Positions 34,655 to 46,994 of a stretch of DNA of 64,000 bases are shown here, piece by piece. Numbering within the stretch: the stretch's first letter is position 1; every line of letters begins with the position of its first letter. The stretch is from Tretioscincus oriximinensis (Eukaryota > Chordata > Lepidosauria > Squamata > Gymnophthalmidae): the NCBI GenBank assembly GCA_022410635.1, contig JAJVDF010000434.1, positions 187,406-251,405 on the forward strand, read 5' to 3'. A program made the translations under genes and the position numbers. Below the pieces are notes generated by a model that was not told the DNA's origin, made no database searches, and saw only the letters and a list, made by a program, of their open reading frames with translations.

Positions 34655-36385
34655 GGATTTGCATAATATCAGTGCTTTGAATTCTATTACATTAGAAGCA
34701 TTAGAGCTATCACTCAACCAGCAGAATTTGGGGGTGTCTGTCAACCAGCCCACTGCTCTTAAGGTGCTGCTCTTAAATGCCAGGTCAGTCCAGAACAAAA
34801 CATCTGTCATCCATGACCTGATCCTGGATGAAGGAGCTGACCTGACATGTATTACTGAGACCTGGGTGGATGAATTGGGTGGGCCTAGTCTTACCCAGCT
34901 ATGTCCCCTGGATTATTCAGTACAGCACTGTTCCAGACCAGTGGGGAAGGGAGGGGTGTTGCTGTAGTCCACATGGCTTCTATCTCCCTCACCAGGCAAC
35001 CGTTCGCTCTGCTTCTGGGTTTGAGGGACTATTCCTGGTGTGGACCCACAGAGACATAATAAGGATGTTGCTGCCCAGCAACCTGTCTATCTGAGTTTGC
35101 TAAGGATGTCTCCGACGTGGTGTTGGAAACTGCCAGCACTGTGGTTTGGGGGATTTCAACATTCATGCGAAGTCTAGCATCGCTGGGTCTGCTTAGTCCT
35201 TCATGGCCTCCATGACAACTATGGGGCTGTCTCAACGTGTTACAGGCCCAACACACAGAGCAGGTCATACCCTCGACCTGGTCTTTGCCACAGAGTGAGT
35301 TGGTGATAAGGGCTTGTGATAAGCCCTTTGTCATGGACTGACCATTCCCTGGTGTGATTTGGACTTAAAGTGTCAGCTCTCCTCTGCAGGGGTGGTGGAC
35401 CCATTCAGATGGCCCGCCCTCAGAGACTTATGGAATGCAGGCAGAATCCTGACATGGATTCTTGGCATGAATGGCGCTCCTGCCAAGGTTCTGGACTCTC
35501 TTTGGGATGACCAGGTTTATTGACATGATCACTCCAAAGTGCTCTTGGTGTATCTGTGGCGCCCATAGAGCACCCTGGTACTCCAGGGAGTTAAAAGCAA
35601 TAAAACGAAGGACAACGGCTGGTGTGCAGGTGGAATAAATCCAAACTAGAGTCTGACCAAACACGGGTTAGAGCACCTTATCGTGCCTACCATGTGGTAG
35701 TGGTGGCAGCAGAAAGGAAGTATTTTTCTGCCACCATTGCATTCTCAAGTAGCCATTCAGCAGAACTCTTTTGAGTGGTGAATGGCCTGATAACATCTAG
35801 CCCGCGAGAGCAAAAGCAAAGGACATCCAATATTTCCTGTGACAAATTTGCAAGGTGCTCAGATTTGTGAGGGATTGTGGTGATGGAGAGTGGTGTTGGG
35901 GAAATCTTGCTCAGCACCCGCAGAGCTCACTAGTGGGGTTCCTCAGAGGTAGATACTCTCCCCCATGCTGTCATCAGGAGATTTGGAGTGAAATGTCATC
36001 AATACGCAGCTGACACTCAGCTCTATTTCTGTTTCATCTGAATCAGGAGAGAAGGTTGAAGTGCTTAGCCTGAAGGTAGTAATAGTCTGGATGGGGCCAA
36101 CAAATTAATCCAGACAAGACAGAGGTGCTACGTCTGATCTGCCAGTTGTGGCCACTTCTGGATAGGGATGATCTAGACACAGTGATCCACACTCTGGCAA
36201 CTTCCAGGTTGGACTATATGGAAATGCCCTTGAAAATGTTTCGGAAGCTGCAGCTGGTGCAGAATGCAACAGCTAGACTGCTGGCTGGTTCAACTGGCCA
36301 GATACACATCACACTGGTCCTGAAAGAACTGCACTGGCTGCCAATTTGCTACTGAGCATAATTCAAGGTATCAACTCTCACATAT
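34655..36385 (+). pseudogene. L2 LINE ORF2, 5' portion (split, decayed)
   Basis: The frame at 34659-34967 has KVLLLNARSVQNKTSVIHDL and LTCITETWVDE, the start of the L2 apurinic endonuclease domain (N in LLNARS, E in ITETW). The decayed endonuclease and linker continue in shifting frames. Near 35930 comes LTSGVPQ followed by LSPML, the reverse-transcriptase block, so the finger and palm part containing FDTVDH-like sequence is deleted. 36125-36355 gives DRDDLDTVIHTLATSRLDY and LQLVQNATARLLAGS, the thumb region. The element breaks at about 36385 and resumes at 37166. Confidence 0.8.
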
Positions 36386-37165
36386 ACATGTTAAAATACA
36401 TTGTAAAAATTTCATCAATGAATTATTGCGGCCCGTATTTTTGCTGCCTTATGTAAGAACATGGCGACTTGATACGTGATGTATTTGTCCTTGCCCTCAA
36501 GTAACCAGAGCACTTTTCCTCTATTATCTATGGCGGAGTCTCTTTTAAAAAGAGGAGAAATATATCGATCTCTAATTTGGATCTAAAAGGAACAAACTAA
36601 TAGGACGTGGGTCATGTCTTCCTGCTCTTTGATGATACAAGAGCAGCGTCTCTATTGTGTTGGTATCTTCTGATAGCGTCCTCTTGTCATTTGTATGTCC
36701 AGTAGGTAAAATTGTGGTCTTGTAAAAATTGTTCTCAGCTGTTGTGGAAGAGGGAATAACAGGCAGTTCTCTATCTTTGTCTCTTGTATGTAGGTGTTGA
36801 ATGTGCCCTATTAGGCCAATCTCTTGTAGCGAATAGCCAAGTTGGGTTATCTTATGTGTTAAATCTGATAGCCATGAAATTTCAGATCTTCTAAGTTCTT
36901 GTTCTTTCAGGCACAGGAGGGGCAGTCTGTCAGGAGGCATGGTTTTGATTTTTTGCCTATAACAAACTGTCTAAGGATCCAACAGCTGCTGCAGCAGTCT
37001 AAGCTGGAAGACCTCTAATTTGTAGTAATTTGTATCCTCACAAATTTCTGCCCCATATAACAGAGTTGGTACAACCTTAGCCTTATTAGACTTCAAGAAC
37101 GGTTCTAATGGTTCCAGGAGATCTGTAATTTGTGAGTTTGCAAAGTTGTTCAGCCTTGGTTAGGC
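36386..37165 (-). pseudogene. LINE C-terminal fragment nested in the L2
   Basis: Minus-strand sequence from about 37140 reads FLKSNKAKVVPTLLYGAEIC, then LRLLQQLLD, the post-catalytic KxxPxLLYGAE block of a LINE of the RGVKxGC type (compare 4985-5620). The open frame at 36572-36940 continues with LRRSEISWLSDLTHKITQLG. Further downstream, VLWLLEGKDKYITYQVAMFL precedes the end. It lies antisense within the L2 copy, whose reading resumes on either side. Exact junctions are uncertain by about 15 bp. Confidence 0.7.
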
Positions 37166-37559
37166 AGTCTTGCTTACATAACTTGGGCCCTAAATATCTA
37201 AAGGAACCCCTTCTCCGGTATGAGCCTGCTTATGCCTTAAGATCTACAGGGGAGGCCCTCCTGACTGTGCACCACCCTCAGTGGCAGTGAGGGTGGGAAC
37301 CTGGAATAGGGCCTTCTCTGTGGCAGCCCCTAGGCTTTGGAATAATTTCTCCCTCGACATTCGTCAATCACCATCTCTGTGTACTTTCAGAAAACATTTG
37401 AATACGCACCTCTTTGGTCTGGCCTTTGCTGTCTTCTTTCCTATTTTTAGATGTGGCTGTTTTTAATGTGTTAATTATGATTTTATTGTTAACCGCCCTG
37501 AGACCTTCGGGTATAGGGCAGTATAAAAATGCAAATGCAAATAAATAAATAAATAAATG
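37166..37559 (+). pseudogene. L2 LINE 3' end (second part of split copy)
   Basis: Resumes with LGPKYLKEPLLRYEPAYALR in a plus-strand frame, then NRAFSVAAPRLWNNFSLDIR and THLFGLAF (37281-37466), the L2 C-terminus. A 3' UTR with CCGCCCTGAGACCTTCGGGT and an (AAAT)n tail at 37537-37559 follows. Together with 34655-36385 it is one old L2 insertion. Confidence 0.85.
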
Positions 37560-37601
37560 ATATAGACATTTTAAAATTTCATGACATCTAGAAGGTAAAC
37601 T

Positions 37602-37682
37602 GGGATGGTTTAATGAATCCTGCATCGAGCAAGGGGTTGGACCCGATGACCCTGCAGGTCCCTTCCAACTCTATGATTCTAT
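37602..37682 (+). mobile_element. CR1 3' terminal fragment
   Basis: GGGATGGTTTAATGAATCCT, then GGGGTTGGACCCGATGACC, ending CCAACTCTATGATTCTATGA. This is the classic CR1 3' terminus with its ATTCTATG-type repeat. Only about 80 bp remain. Confidence 0.85.
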
Positions 37683-37889
37683 GACACCTACATACTATTC
37701 ATTTAAAAACATAAGACATAACCCAACCAAAGTTCACCATAGGTATTCCTTGTAGATGTGTGAGGAGGGAGTGGAATTGGCATACATCAGTTCATTCGTT
37801 CATTTATGCAAAAATGAAAGCAGCACAGCATTGCCTGAACCACACACAAATATACATTTCTTTTCTTGCATGACAGACATTTCTTTTTG

Positions 37890-38073
37890 AAGAAATAACC
37901 ATGTTAATCTGGGTCCATAAATCTAGCAATGGGGGGTTCATAGCACTTTAGATACTAATGAGTCAAAGATAGATAACATGAGTTTTCATAGATAACTCTG
38001 AAGCATCTGAAAAAATAGACTTGTCTACAAAAGCTCATGCTATCTTTCTTTCTCTTATTAATAGCAATTTTAT
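37890..38073. mobile_element. Penelope-type terminal palindrome, diverged
   Basis: Diverged copy of the palindrome at 61361-61519. It has AGAAATAACCATGTTAATCT, TCATAGCACTTTAGATACTA and, on the opposite arm, AAAGCTCATGCTATC. A hammerhead-like core at 38007-38042 has box 1 altered to CTGAAAA and the second box AAAA. Confidence 0.6.
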
Positions 38074-38293
38074 TTGGGTGAGAGCAAATGCAATAGATCC
38101 TGTGTTTTGACACCAAAAGGTGTTGTCCTGGTTCTAAAGCTACTCAGCTTGCTTAATACAGGTGGACACTTTTATAACTAACCAGGATCAAGTAAACCTG
38201 GAATTATCATAAAGGAAGTATTATTTATCCCAAACCTTAGCAATTAGCTTTTTACATGTACTGTTCAGTACTATTCCATGCGCATTGTTAATG

Positions 38294-38441
38294 GCAAAGG
38301 GTCTAGTAGCACTTTGAGACTAACAGGAGAAAAGTGGGTGGCATAAGCTTTCGTAGACCTATCTACTTCTTCAGATGCTGAGGGACTAATGTCAGGGTCA
38401 GGTATTTATAGAAAACTGTGTATGGGAGATGACAAAGCATA
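38294..38441 (-). repeat. Penelope element terminal repeat, left arm
   Basis: About 148 bp, inverted relative to 39169-39320 with only scattered differences. On the minus strand, 38374 to 38340 shows a hammerhead-like core: CTGAAGA, a five-pair stem GTAGA/TCTAC, GAAA, then GCTTATGCC. Penelope-like elements are known for such terminal repeats ('pLTRs') in direct or inverted order. Confidence 0.75.
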
Positions 38442-38506
38442 TCCAAGTGTGATGGGAAATGAACTCCAGGTTTAGAAAAACAGGTAAATAGCAGAAACTA
38501 ATCCTC

Positions 38507-39195
38507 TCATGTGAAAAAGTCCCTGGGGCAACAAGAGGCAATGTCTGATAGTAAATCAATCAAATACTTAACAGGTGTCATAAAATGTATAATTGGCCAG
38601 GAAACCATTATCTTTGTTAAGTCCTCTGTTGATGACCTGGAACTTATTAATGTATTCAAGTTCTCTTTCAAATCTTCCTTTGTAGTTTCTTTGCTCAAGG
38701 ACTGCAGTCCTGAAGTCTGAGATAGAATGTCCTGGAAGGTTGAAGTGTTCAGCAACTGTTTTCTGTGTGTTTCAAATATCTGATTTGTGTCCATTTATTC
38801 TCTGGCGAAGGGATTGTCCTGTTTGCCCAATGTAGATTGTTGGGTGAAAATGTAGATTGCTGGCAGAAAATGGAATACACTACATTAGAAGATGAGCATG
38901 TAACATTATGGGTGCTGTTATCAGGTCCCATGATTACATTGCCAGGTTGGATGTGTGAGCAGAGTTGACATCTGTGTTTGTGGCAGGGTCTACTTCCCAT
39001 TTCTCCATCTGTGTTCTGTGTCCTCTGTGAGAGTAGTTGTTTGAGGTTGAGTGGTTGTTCGTAAGTCAGCAAAGGTTTACCACCAAGTGCTCTTAAGAGA
39101 GTAGCGTTCTTATCTAAAATAGGTTGAAGTTTATTTATTATGTATTTGAGGGGCCTCAACTGTGAGCTGTATGCTTTGTCATCTCCCATACACAA
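38507..39195 (-). pseudogene. Penelope-like element: GIY-YIG endonuclease remnant
   Basis: The minus-strand frame at 38749-39195 has KPLLTYEQPLNLKQLLS, a Cys/His run CHKHRCQLC and SSSNVVYSIFCQQ. After one frameshift the next frame gives YIGQTGQSLRQRINGHK, then EHFNLPGHSISDFRTAVL and INRGLNKDNGF, ending at a stop at 38568. This order (reverse-transcriptase C-terminus, Cys-rich linker, GIY-YIG nuclease) is diagnostic of Penelope-like elements. The reverse-transcriptase core is missing, and a stop follows NGHKSDI. Flanked by inverted terminal repeats. Confidence 0.85.
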
Positions 39196-39350
39196 TTTTC
39201 TCTAAAAACCTGACCCTGACATTAGTCCCTCAGCATCTGAAGAAATAGATGTGTCCACAAAAGCTTATGCCACCCACTTTTCTCCTGTTAGTCTCTAAGT
39301 GCTACTAGCCCCTTTGCTGGACTTTCTACTGAACTAACACGGCTATTTCT
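39169..39350 (+). repeat. Penelope element terminal repeat, right arm
   Basis: Inverted partner of 38294-38441, extending to CAGCAAAG-type sequence and AACACGGCTATTTCTCTGAA. The hammerhead-like core at 39237-39272 has box 1 intact (CTGAAGA), a weakened stem II and AAAA in place of GAAA. Confidence 0.75.
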
Positions 39351-39362
39351 CTGAAATTGTTA

Positions 39363-39560
39363 ATATAGTCCAGCAAAAGGGCTTGTAGCACTTTGGAGAT
39401 TAACAAGAGGAAGCTAGACAGCATCATCTTTCAGCATCTGAGGAAGTAGATTTGTCTAAGAAAGCTCATGCTGCCCACCTTCCTTTTGTTAAGTCTCCAA
39501 AATGCTACAAGGCCCCCTTACTAGATTTTCTCAATGAAGACTAACACGGCTATTTCTTTG
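39363..39560. mobile_element. Penelope-type terminal palindrome
   Basis: Starts GTCCAGCAAAAGGGCTTGTA and ends AACACGGCTATTTCTTTGAA, palindromic around 39440. The core at 39438-39473 has CTGAGGA, the stem TAGA/TCTA, GAAA and stem III AGC-TCAT-GCT. The cleavage-site base is G rather than A, C or U, so self-cleavage is not expected. Confidence 0.7.
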
Positions 39561-42500
39561 AACTTTACTACTATTGTTTATATAGTGTATGTGTTTGTGA
39601 TGCATTTTTATAAATACAATTTCAACTGAAAAAAAAGGAAAATCTTCTGGCTTGTTAATTTATGACAAAGAAACAGGCTTCTCTGTATTTGTTTGGCAGC
39701 CCTACCACATGAATGGCTTCATCCACTAAAATGGGGGGTAAAGTCAGTCATGTGCCTTTGTGTTGTCAAAATACATATGGCTCTAAATAGGGCTTTTTAG
39801 TGAGTCCACAGGCCTAACATGCCACCCTAAGGCAAAGTTGAGACATATGACTTGCTAACCTATTGACATCTACAAGCCTGTCAGTGCTAATGGGGCCATA
39901 TCAGATAGTGCTTTTGACAGAGACCTCCCCACAAGCACAGACTCACCAGGACTTCAATCCATTTATCAACAGCCATTCATTCATTCCTTTATGTAGACTT
40001 ACAATAATGCTTATTATCTATTTAAAAATGTAAAGAATTGAATAAAACTAAATGTAGATCTCATTTGTAATGGAATCACAAACTTGCACATATTTACTGA
40101 AAAAAAGGCAAAACTCCAAAACTTTTTCAGAGTTTAATAAACACGGGTCAGGAAAAAGGACACAGCAGTTAAATCTCGAGAAATCCTTATAAAATTCCTG
40201 GAAAATGAAAAAAATGAAGCTTCCTATAGGGGGTCCTAAAGTGGGACGTGTAAGATGAGTCAAACACACTGAATATCACTGAAAACAAAGAAAAGAATGA
40301 ATCATGGATGCAGAAATGCTAAGGTAGAATATGAAACTCTGTGCAACTAGAAGTTTTAGATAATGTCTGGAAGTGTAGATACAATCTATCTTTTGCAACC
40401 ATATTTTTTTCTTTTCTTGAATCAGATGATAATCAATGTCTAACTTGGCCAGTAGAAAATACACCAAAGCTGAGTCTTCTCTACAAATTGTAGAGAACTG
40501 CTACTTCTAAGACTGCGTCCAAATGCCACTTACATATTCTACTATAGTTGGATATTTATTTATTACATTTATATTCCACCCTATACCCAAAGATCTCAGG
40601 ATGAATCACAATAAAAAAACAATGCAGCACAAATGTTCTGCATGAACATTTATTGTGAAATATCTAAATACAGAGGATTAGGTAATGATGCCGGGACGCA
40701 GGCTAACCTGTTTCTACTTTTTCACATATGTGGATGCAGCCATATAATAAATAATAATGTTATTATATTGGAAACTTATGAAGCTGCCATATGCCAGGTT
40801 AGAACACTGTTCTATTTCCTTTTAAACAGAGATTAGAGAGAATTCATGTCCATGAAAGAGAATAATATTTTTCTTATTTTCAATGAATACTGTAATGTTA
40901 GATTGATCATTAGTCATATGTCCTCAGAACAGCTCATTATGGACAGATTACTATCAATGAGAGCATCAAGGCTTGTAGCCTTTCTTAATAAAGTCAGCTT
41001 TCCTGGACACATTTTTCAGTAATGTCTTTTCTCAGATAGCATGTCTGCACATAATTCAGTCTTGGCAAGTCTTCCCTCTCTTTTGTGACAGTAATTTGTG
41101 ATGAACATTTAAAGATATGAATCTGCCTTGGTACTTTTTCTCTTTGTTTATGTATGCTTGGAAAACTGTAGAATCTAAACTTTTGCTCATTTCAAAATAA
41201 AACTTCTGCCTCCCTGCCCACCTCCAGCTTTTTTTCCATTGGTGCTACAGGTTTCATTTCATGGATGGAGAGATTCAGGCTGTGATCAGACACGATCTTC
41301 CAAGTGATTCATTCTTAGCTTACTGTCACAAATCCTCACATATAACACCTTGGATCCTGAAATCATGGAAAATTCAACTCGGTAATAGGAAGGATTCTCA
41401 GTGTTGTCATTTTTAAAGCTGTGCTGGTGTCCTTTTTGGTGGGAAAAGTGCATAATCAATAGATGAAATTTTCTGTACTGGGAGGAGGATACAGCAATGC
41501 AGGCTGCTCCTATTCTAAATTTAAAAACAATCACACATATGCACAAGCACACCTAAAGATATATCTGAATATTCATTTTGAAGTGCCATATCACTGCCAT
41601 CTAATTGTTTTCATTCTTAATGTATACATTCATCCACACATTAATTTTCTTCTGCTTTCCTATCATGACATCACGATGTTTTCCACAGCAATCGTAGCTC
41701 TCTAGAAAGCATTCATTTCAGATTCCCATCCTAATACTTCTCTTCCAATTTAATCACAGGGCACTTAAACTCCCAATGAAATGTCCACTTGCCTTCAGGC
41801 CATAAAAAGATTAGGGAATCACAGGATTTTTTTCCTTAAAAGCCTCCCTTGCAGCTTCCAACTACAGGGCACTTAAAAAAAAAGATGTTTTATTTTATTT
41901 TCATTTTTTAAAAGTTTAAACAATGGAGCATTTCTTTCACTTGTAGGGTAAAAAGGGGATGGGGGAGAGAAGTTGGGGGAGAAATAAGTCTTCCAACAGC
42001 TTGGCCTGGTACAAAATGGCAGGGTTTTTAGAGAAGGGGAAGAAAATACTGCTTTCTTAAAATGAAGACATGAAAGAGGGAAAGACAAGTATTTCCTTGC
42101 AACTTCCATTTCCAAAACCTCCTGGGATTTGTAGTGAAATGCAGGAGGTTTTTCTTTCCATTTTGGTACAAATCCATTCCAGGAGGAAGAAAGAAAGGTC
42201 TGGACTCACAACTATGAAAATGTAGGTGCTTTATTTTGTAATAGTGGAGCAACAGGCAATGTTTGATTGGGATTCCATAGTAGTGGGNTTTTTTTTGCTT
42301 TTTTGTCTCTTCTATCAGTTGCATAAAAACTTCTGTTTAGGGAAGTAGCCAGATTTATCATGTAAAGAAGGAGAAAGCTATTTTCAGAATATACACTGTT
42401 ATTTGAACTGCGTATGAAATAATTCAGGTGCTTTTTAATGCCGATTTTTCAAATCTTTCCTATGGATAAAATCTGTTTTACAACGGAACATGACTACATG

Positions 42501-45500
42501 TGTTTGAACAGTTATGATCTCTGAAAAATTAATTACCTTTCCAGTCTTCAGGTATGATGACAACTACCACTACCACATGATGCCTCAAGAAATTTTTGTA
42601 ACTTCTATCAGCTGAGGCTGCACAAGGGCTTATATTTTTTTTCTTTCTGCTTCCCCCCATAAATTATATCCAGAGGTTCAAAGGCCTTAATACTTGTTAT
42701 AAGAGAAGTACATCTTTAGATGGGGAGCAGAAGAATAAGAAGATCATCTGTACAAGAACTGACAGGTATTTAATTTTGTAGTCAAAGACTATTGTTATCA
42801 ATTTTACTGACTGTGGAAAATGAAAAACATGTGATTGCATTGGTATATATGTGTGTGTATATACGTAACCCTTTGGGGGCAGACAGTAGAGAAGAGAAAC
42901 TTTTTGATCTGCAGCCTGAACAGAAGCAACTCAAGTTAAAAGAGCTATGTCAGATTTATTATAGCACTGAAAATCACTGATGCTATGTCTGCCATTACTC
43001 AGTGGCCTCTTTAGTTTTTTCCATTTTGGTGTTAGATTTATTATCTCTAGTGTTTTAAATGCAAAAGGATATGTCCTGTTAATATTCCTGTTCTTCTCCA
43101 GAGCAATGACTTCCTGTTTTACCAAGACTATGGGTAAAGAAGACACAAACCACAAGTGCCAACAGCTTATAATTTTGGGGGTCCTGAGCTGCTAATTTCT
43201 CAGTCATCCTATGTATTCTGTCAAAATGCAGTCTGAAAGTCTAGACCAAGAGATATCTATGAGAAAAAATGCACATCAGTATTTCAAGCCCTTGAAATTT
43301 ATTCTTGCCATCTGACAGTTGCTTGGAGATACAATCTCAATTTTTTGCAGTAGTCCCTTCAAGGGGATATTTATGGGTGATACAACTGTAATTATTTACC
43401 TGTAACGAAGTCCAGGTCTGCCTACTGCAGGTGATTCAGACAACAGAAGGACACTGAGCAAATATTAATCTTTCTTTTGTCCAGTTCCTGACCTTTTACT
43501 CCCTGATTCATCCATATCTTCCCTTCATTGGATGTATTATTTTTATTCAAACATTTTCCTTTCTTCTTTTAGTATTTTTCTTAAGACATTCATGTATTAA
43601 TCACAAAAAAAACTCTCTACAACAGCTTAACTACATTTTCCTTTCTACATCTGAATTTAGATAGGGATCAAATAATTTCTAGTCATACAAAATGTACACC
43701 TGCAAGTATTTTCTGGATTCAATTATTATTTAATTGTTCAAATTTTGGATGCACCATCTATCATTCCATATAGACATAAGACATTTTCATGCTTTGAAGG
43801 AATATTGAATCAGTTTAAAAACAGTTATAACTTGCATTCAATTTATCAACAACAAAGGCCCTGACAGCATAGGTTTAAGTGTGTTTTAGGGATTTCTTGT
43901 TACACATCTAATGTGTTGTAAATGTGTTATGACAAATTCTTGAAATATATTACAGAAACCCTTTGGTGTTTTGGGTTTTGTTTTAAATATTTTAAAGCAA
44001 AGTAAATCACAATAATGAAGAGTGGAAGTGCAGAAATGAGAGTGAATATGAGAGGGCAAGAGACTTAGAGGACAAATTATTTGTTTATCAAAATTAAAAC
44101 AAATTAATTTATACAAATTGCATATGGGAAGCTCAAGGCATGAAAATGTTCAGGTTGCACCTTGTGTAATTAAGAGTATACGAAGAGATATACTAGATCA
44201 GGTCACAGCCCATCTAGTCCATACCATCCTGTCTCACAAGGCCACTTAATTGGTGTCCTACCTCACCAACACCAGGTGGGGACTGGCTGTTTTCTACATA
44301 TGTAGGATAAAATGATACCAAAGTGGTGAGTTATTGTCATCTTTCCCTAAAATGGAATCATATTTAAAAAAAACAATGAAGACTATTTTTAAAATGTGTA
44401 GATAAAACAAGAAAAGTGAAGGCAAAATTTCTAGTGGGCTCAGAATGGCTCAAAGTGAAAAAAGAAAGAAAAAGATGCATCCTTCTTTGTGGTGCAGGCC
44501 AGGAGCTGTAGTTAGCAGGGCAGGATGGGTGGAAGAGCTGCCCGCTGCTCAGATTGCAGGCACAGTCACCAGCATAGAAAAGCAGGTAGAAATACAACTA
44601 AGAACAATGAAACTCAGAACAGAAATTCTACCAGCAATAGAGGAGCTGCAAACCTGAGATTTATTACCATCGATATCAAATACGAGTTTATATGCTAGTT
44701 GCTTTATTAGGTGTTGTTATTTAAAGATTTTGTTTTCATTGTTTAGTTTCTGCTGTTTATAAACTGCCTTGAAATTTAAAATACAAAGAATAGGATAGAA
44801 ACATTTAAAATAAATGAACATTGAAGTTTCCTTCAGTTGGCCTGAAATTGCCTCAATTATACCAGTACCAAACTATATAAATTGCATGAATTCTAGATTA
44901 TCTAATCTAATAAGTGTTCCTTAAGCTACTGGAAGATTGATCAAATTCATGATATGATCTAGAAATAAGATTCAAAACGTGTGCGCCTTTCACTAAAAGC
45001 TGTTTATAAAACTAATAATCTATTCAGACCTATGAACATCCACAGCTCTTAAAGTCAGAGACAGAAACTGTTAAATTAGTATTGACTAAAGTACTAAAGA
45101 TAATCAGTTGTTTATGTATAACTGTCCAGCCACTTGTCAGCAAAAAACCAATGTGAAACATACACATATGCTGAAGTTTCAACATCTGTAATGCATATGG
45201 GTTTGATGTTGCCCATAATTATACTTTGTTAAGCATGTTAATTCCTTGTTATCAGTTAGCTGTCAGCCTCATAATGGAAACATGGCAATACAGGATTTAT
45301 AGAAGAAAGGCAGCCCTGTGAGATTGTATAATGTTTTATTCAAGGGACAACTTTTAAAAACAAATTATTAACTTCTGAATGTCGACTGCTTTCACATTTA
45401 ATGTTGTATCAATGTTGCAGGGAAAATGTTCCCCACCATTTGGATCCTGGGTACTGGAGCATTCTTGACTCTGGTTCAGGGTACTAAAGAGATGTGGATG

Positions 45501-46542
45501 CATCAGCCAGGCTTTCTGGTTTGAACCAGGCATGGCCTACCCATCCACCACTTCTGTTGGGTGAGAGGTGATGTGCTCCCTATTCATGAGCGGCACATGC
45601 CAGAGCACAAGCTGTAAGGCCTGGTTTGTACCATCCACACGCTTCAGAAATCATTCCCATTACTGTCAAACTGAATGGCTCCTGCTACAATGGGAAGTGT
45701 CTGTGGAGATGATCCATTTTTGGTTCCCCAACCTAAGTATATAATCAGCCAATGTATAAAAACTGCTCCATCACTTCAAGAGTTATTCCAGCACACACAA
45801 ACAGGGAATAATCATTCTTTTCTTTTATTCTAAACATCTGGGGGGGGGGGGGGGAAGATTTTTAAAAAATACAGCATTTGGGGCACAAGACATTTGAGGT
45901 TGTTTGTCCAGAGGAAACAAATCAACTCCCATACTATTCTCTGGGCAGAAAATGCCTGCTCAGAGGAGGATGAGACTGGAGCAACATCACATAATTTGTA
46001 CATCATTTTGGTCTCTGTACTTCCCCAACTATCATTGCCACCTTCCTACGCTGAGAGAACAAAAATGTTGAGCAAATAGAGCAGATTAGGAAAAAATCTA
46101 TATTTTTGCCCCTGAAATGTTCAATAAAAAGCTTAAGGCTTCCTATTCCTTTCTGTGCTAACTTATTACAGTATGTACAATAAATCCCTCAAAACATCTG
46201 GGACATTACTCAAGGGAAAGCAAGGAACTAGTTTAAACTGGCATATGAGAAGATCTGCCTTACGGTCAAACAGTTTGCAGGTAACAGTTTGGGGAAAGAT
46301 ACAGATATTTTATACAGAATTGAAATGAAGTTGACTTGAAATGTGAAGCTTTTTCTGAAGTTAAATTCATTTTGGAGATATTTTTATGCAATAAGTAAGT
46401 CATAAGGTAAGTCTCAGAAACGTTCTGAAAAGTAAAATTGAGTATTAAACTGAGTTTAAACTGAAACTGAGTATTAAACTGAAACTGAGTATTAAAAAGT
46501 GCTTTAGACTTTGCCTTGTTAATTCTCAGAATCTTCAAAGTT
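39561..46542. other. Mostly unannotated DNA, repeat scraps
   Basis: About 7 kb without a recognised gene. An L2-type 3' tail (minus strand) lies at 40549-40615 (TATTTATTTATTACATTTAT, then CACCCTATACCCAAAGATC). A CR1-superclade 3' UTR fragment (minus) lies at 44185-44260 (CAGCCCATCTAGTCC). A single N is at about 42288. No frame exceeds 100 residues. Confidence 0.45.
45840..45854 (+). repeat. G15 homopolymer
   Basis: Fifteen consecutive G, a potential polymerase-slippage and G-quadruplex site; the length may be unreliable. Confidence 0.95.
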
Positions 46543-46672
46543 ACCATTCCTTCCTCTTCTGATGCATAAAATGTGCATTCCTAGGTTGCAGGAATACATC
46601 AAAGTGCAGACTTCGGTGCATTCCTGCAACCTAGGAATGCACATTCTATGCATCAGAAGAGGAAGGAATGGT
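46543..46672. repeat. 53-bp-arm hairpin
   Basis: Arms 46543-46595 and 46620-46672 are reverse complements with one mismatch, around a 24-nt loop. The arms include CTAGGTTGCAGGAAT facing ATTCCTGCAACCTAG. Both strands carry similar short frames because of the symmetry. Probably a young MITE; a microRNA-like hairpin is possible but untested. Confidence 0.9.
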
Positions 46673-46994
46673 TTCCAGAGAACATTCACTAACAAGTATG
46701 AAAAAGTATTAAATAAACATGGTACAGAAACAGTCAAGCGATGGTAGAATGTGGTATAACTGCCAGAAAAAAATACAAAAAGTAAAATAATCAACAACGA
46801 TGAAGTTTTGGTGAAGAGAAGTCAGTTTCATTCTCCTGTGCTTGCACCTTAACATTTTACTTTTAATACATTTGAAAGTATTAATAAGGGAGATTCGGTG
46901 AAACTTCTATAAGAGCTAGAAATAGAAAGTTCTGTAATCCAGTGAATGGACCAATAATATAAACTGATATTGATTGTGTGAAAAATAAACATTG

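Noticed and set aside
46562..46797. Similar short frames on both strands (MHKMCIPRLQE and MHRMCIPRLQE)
   Set aside because: A consequence of the inverted repeat reading itself on both strands, not two genes.
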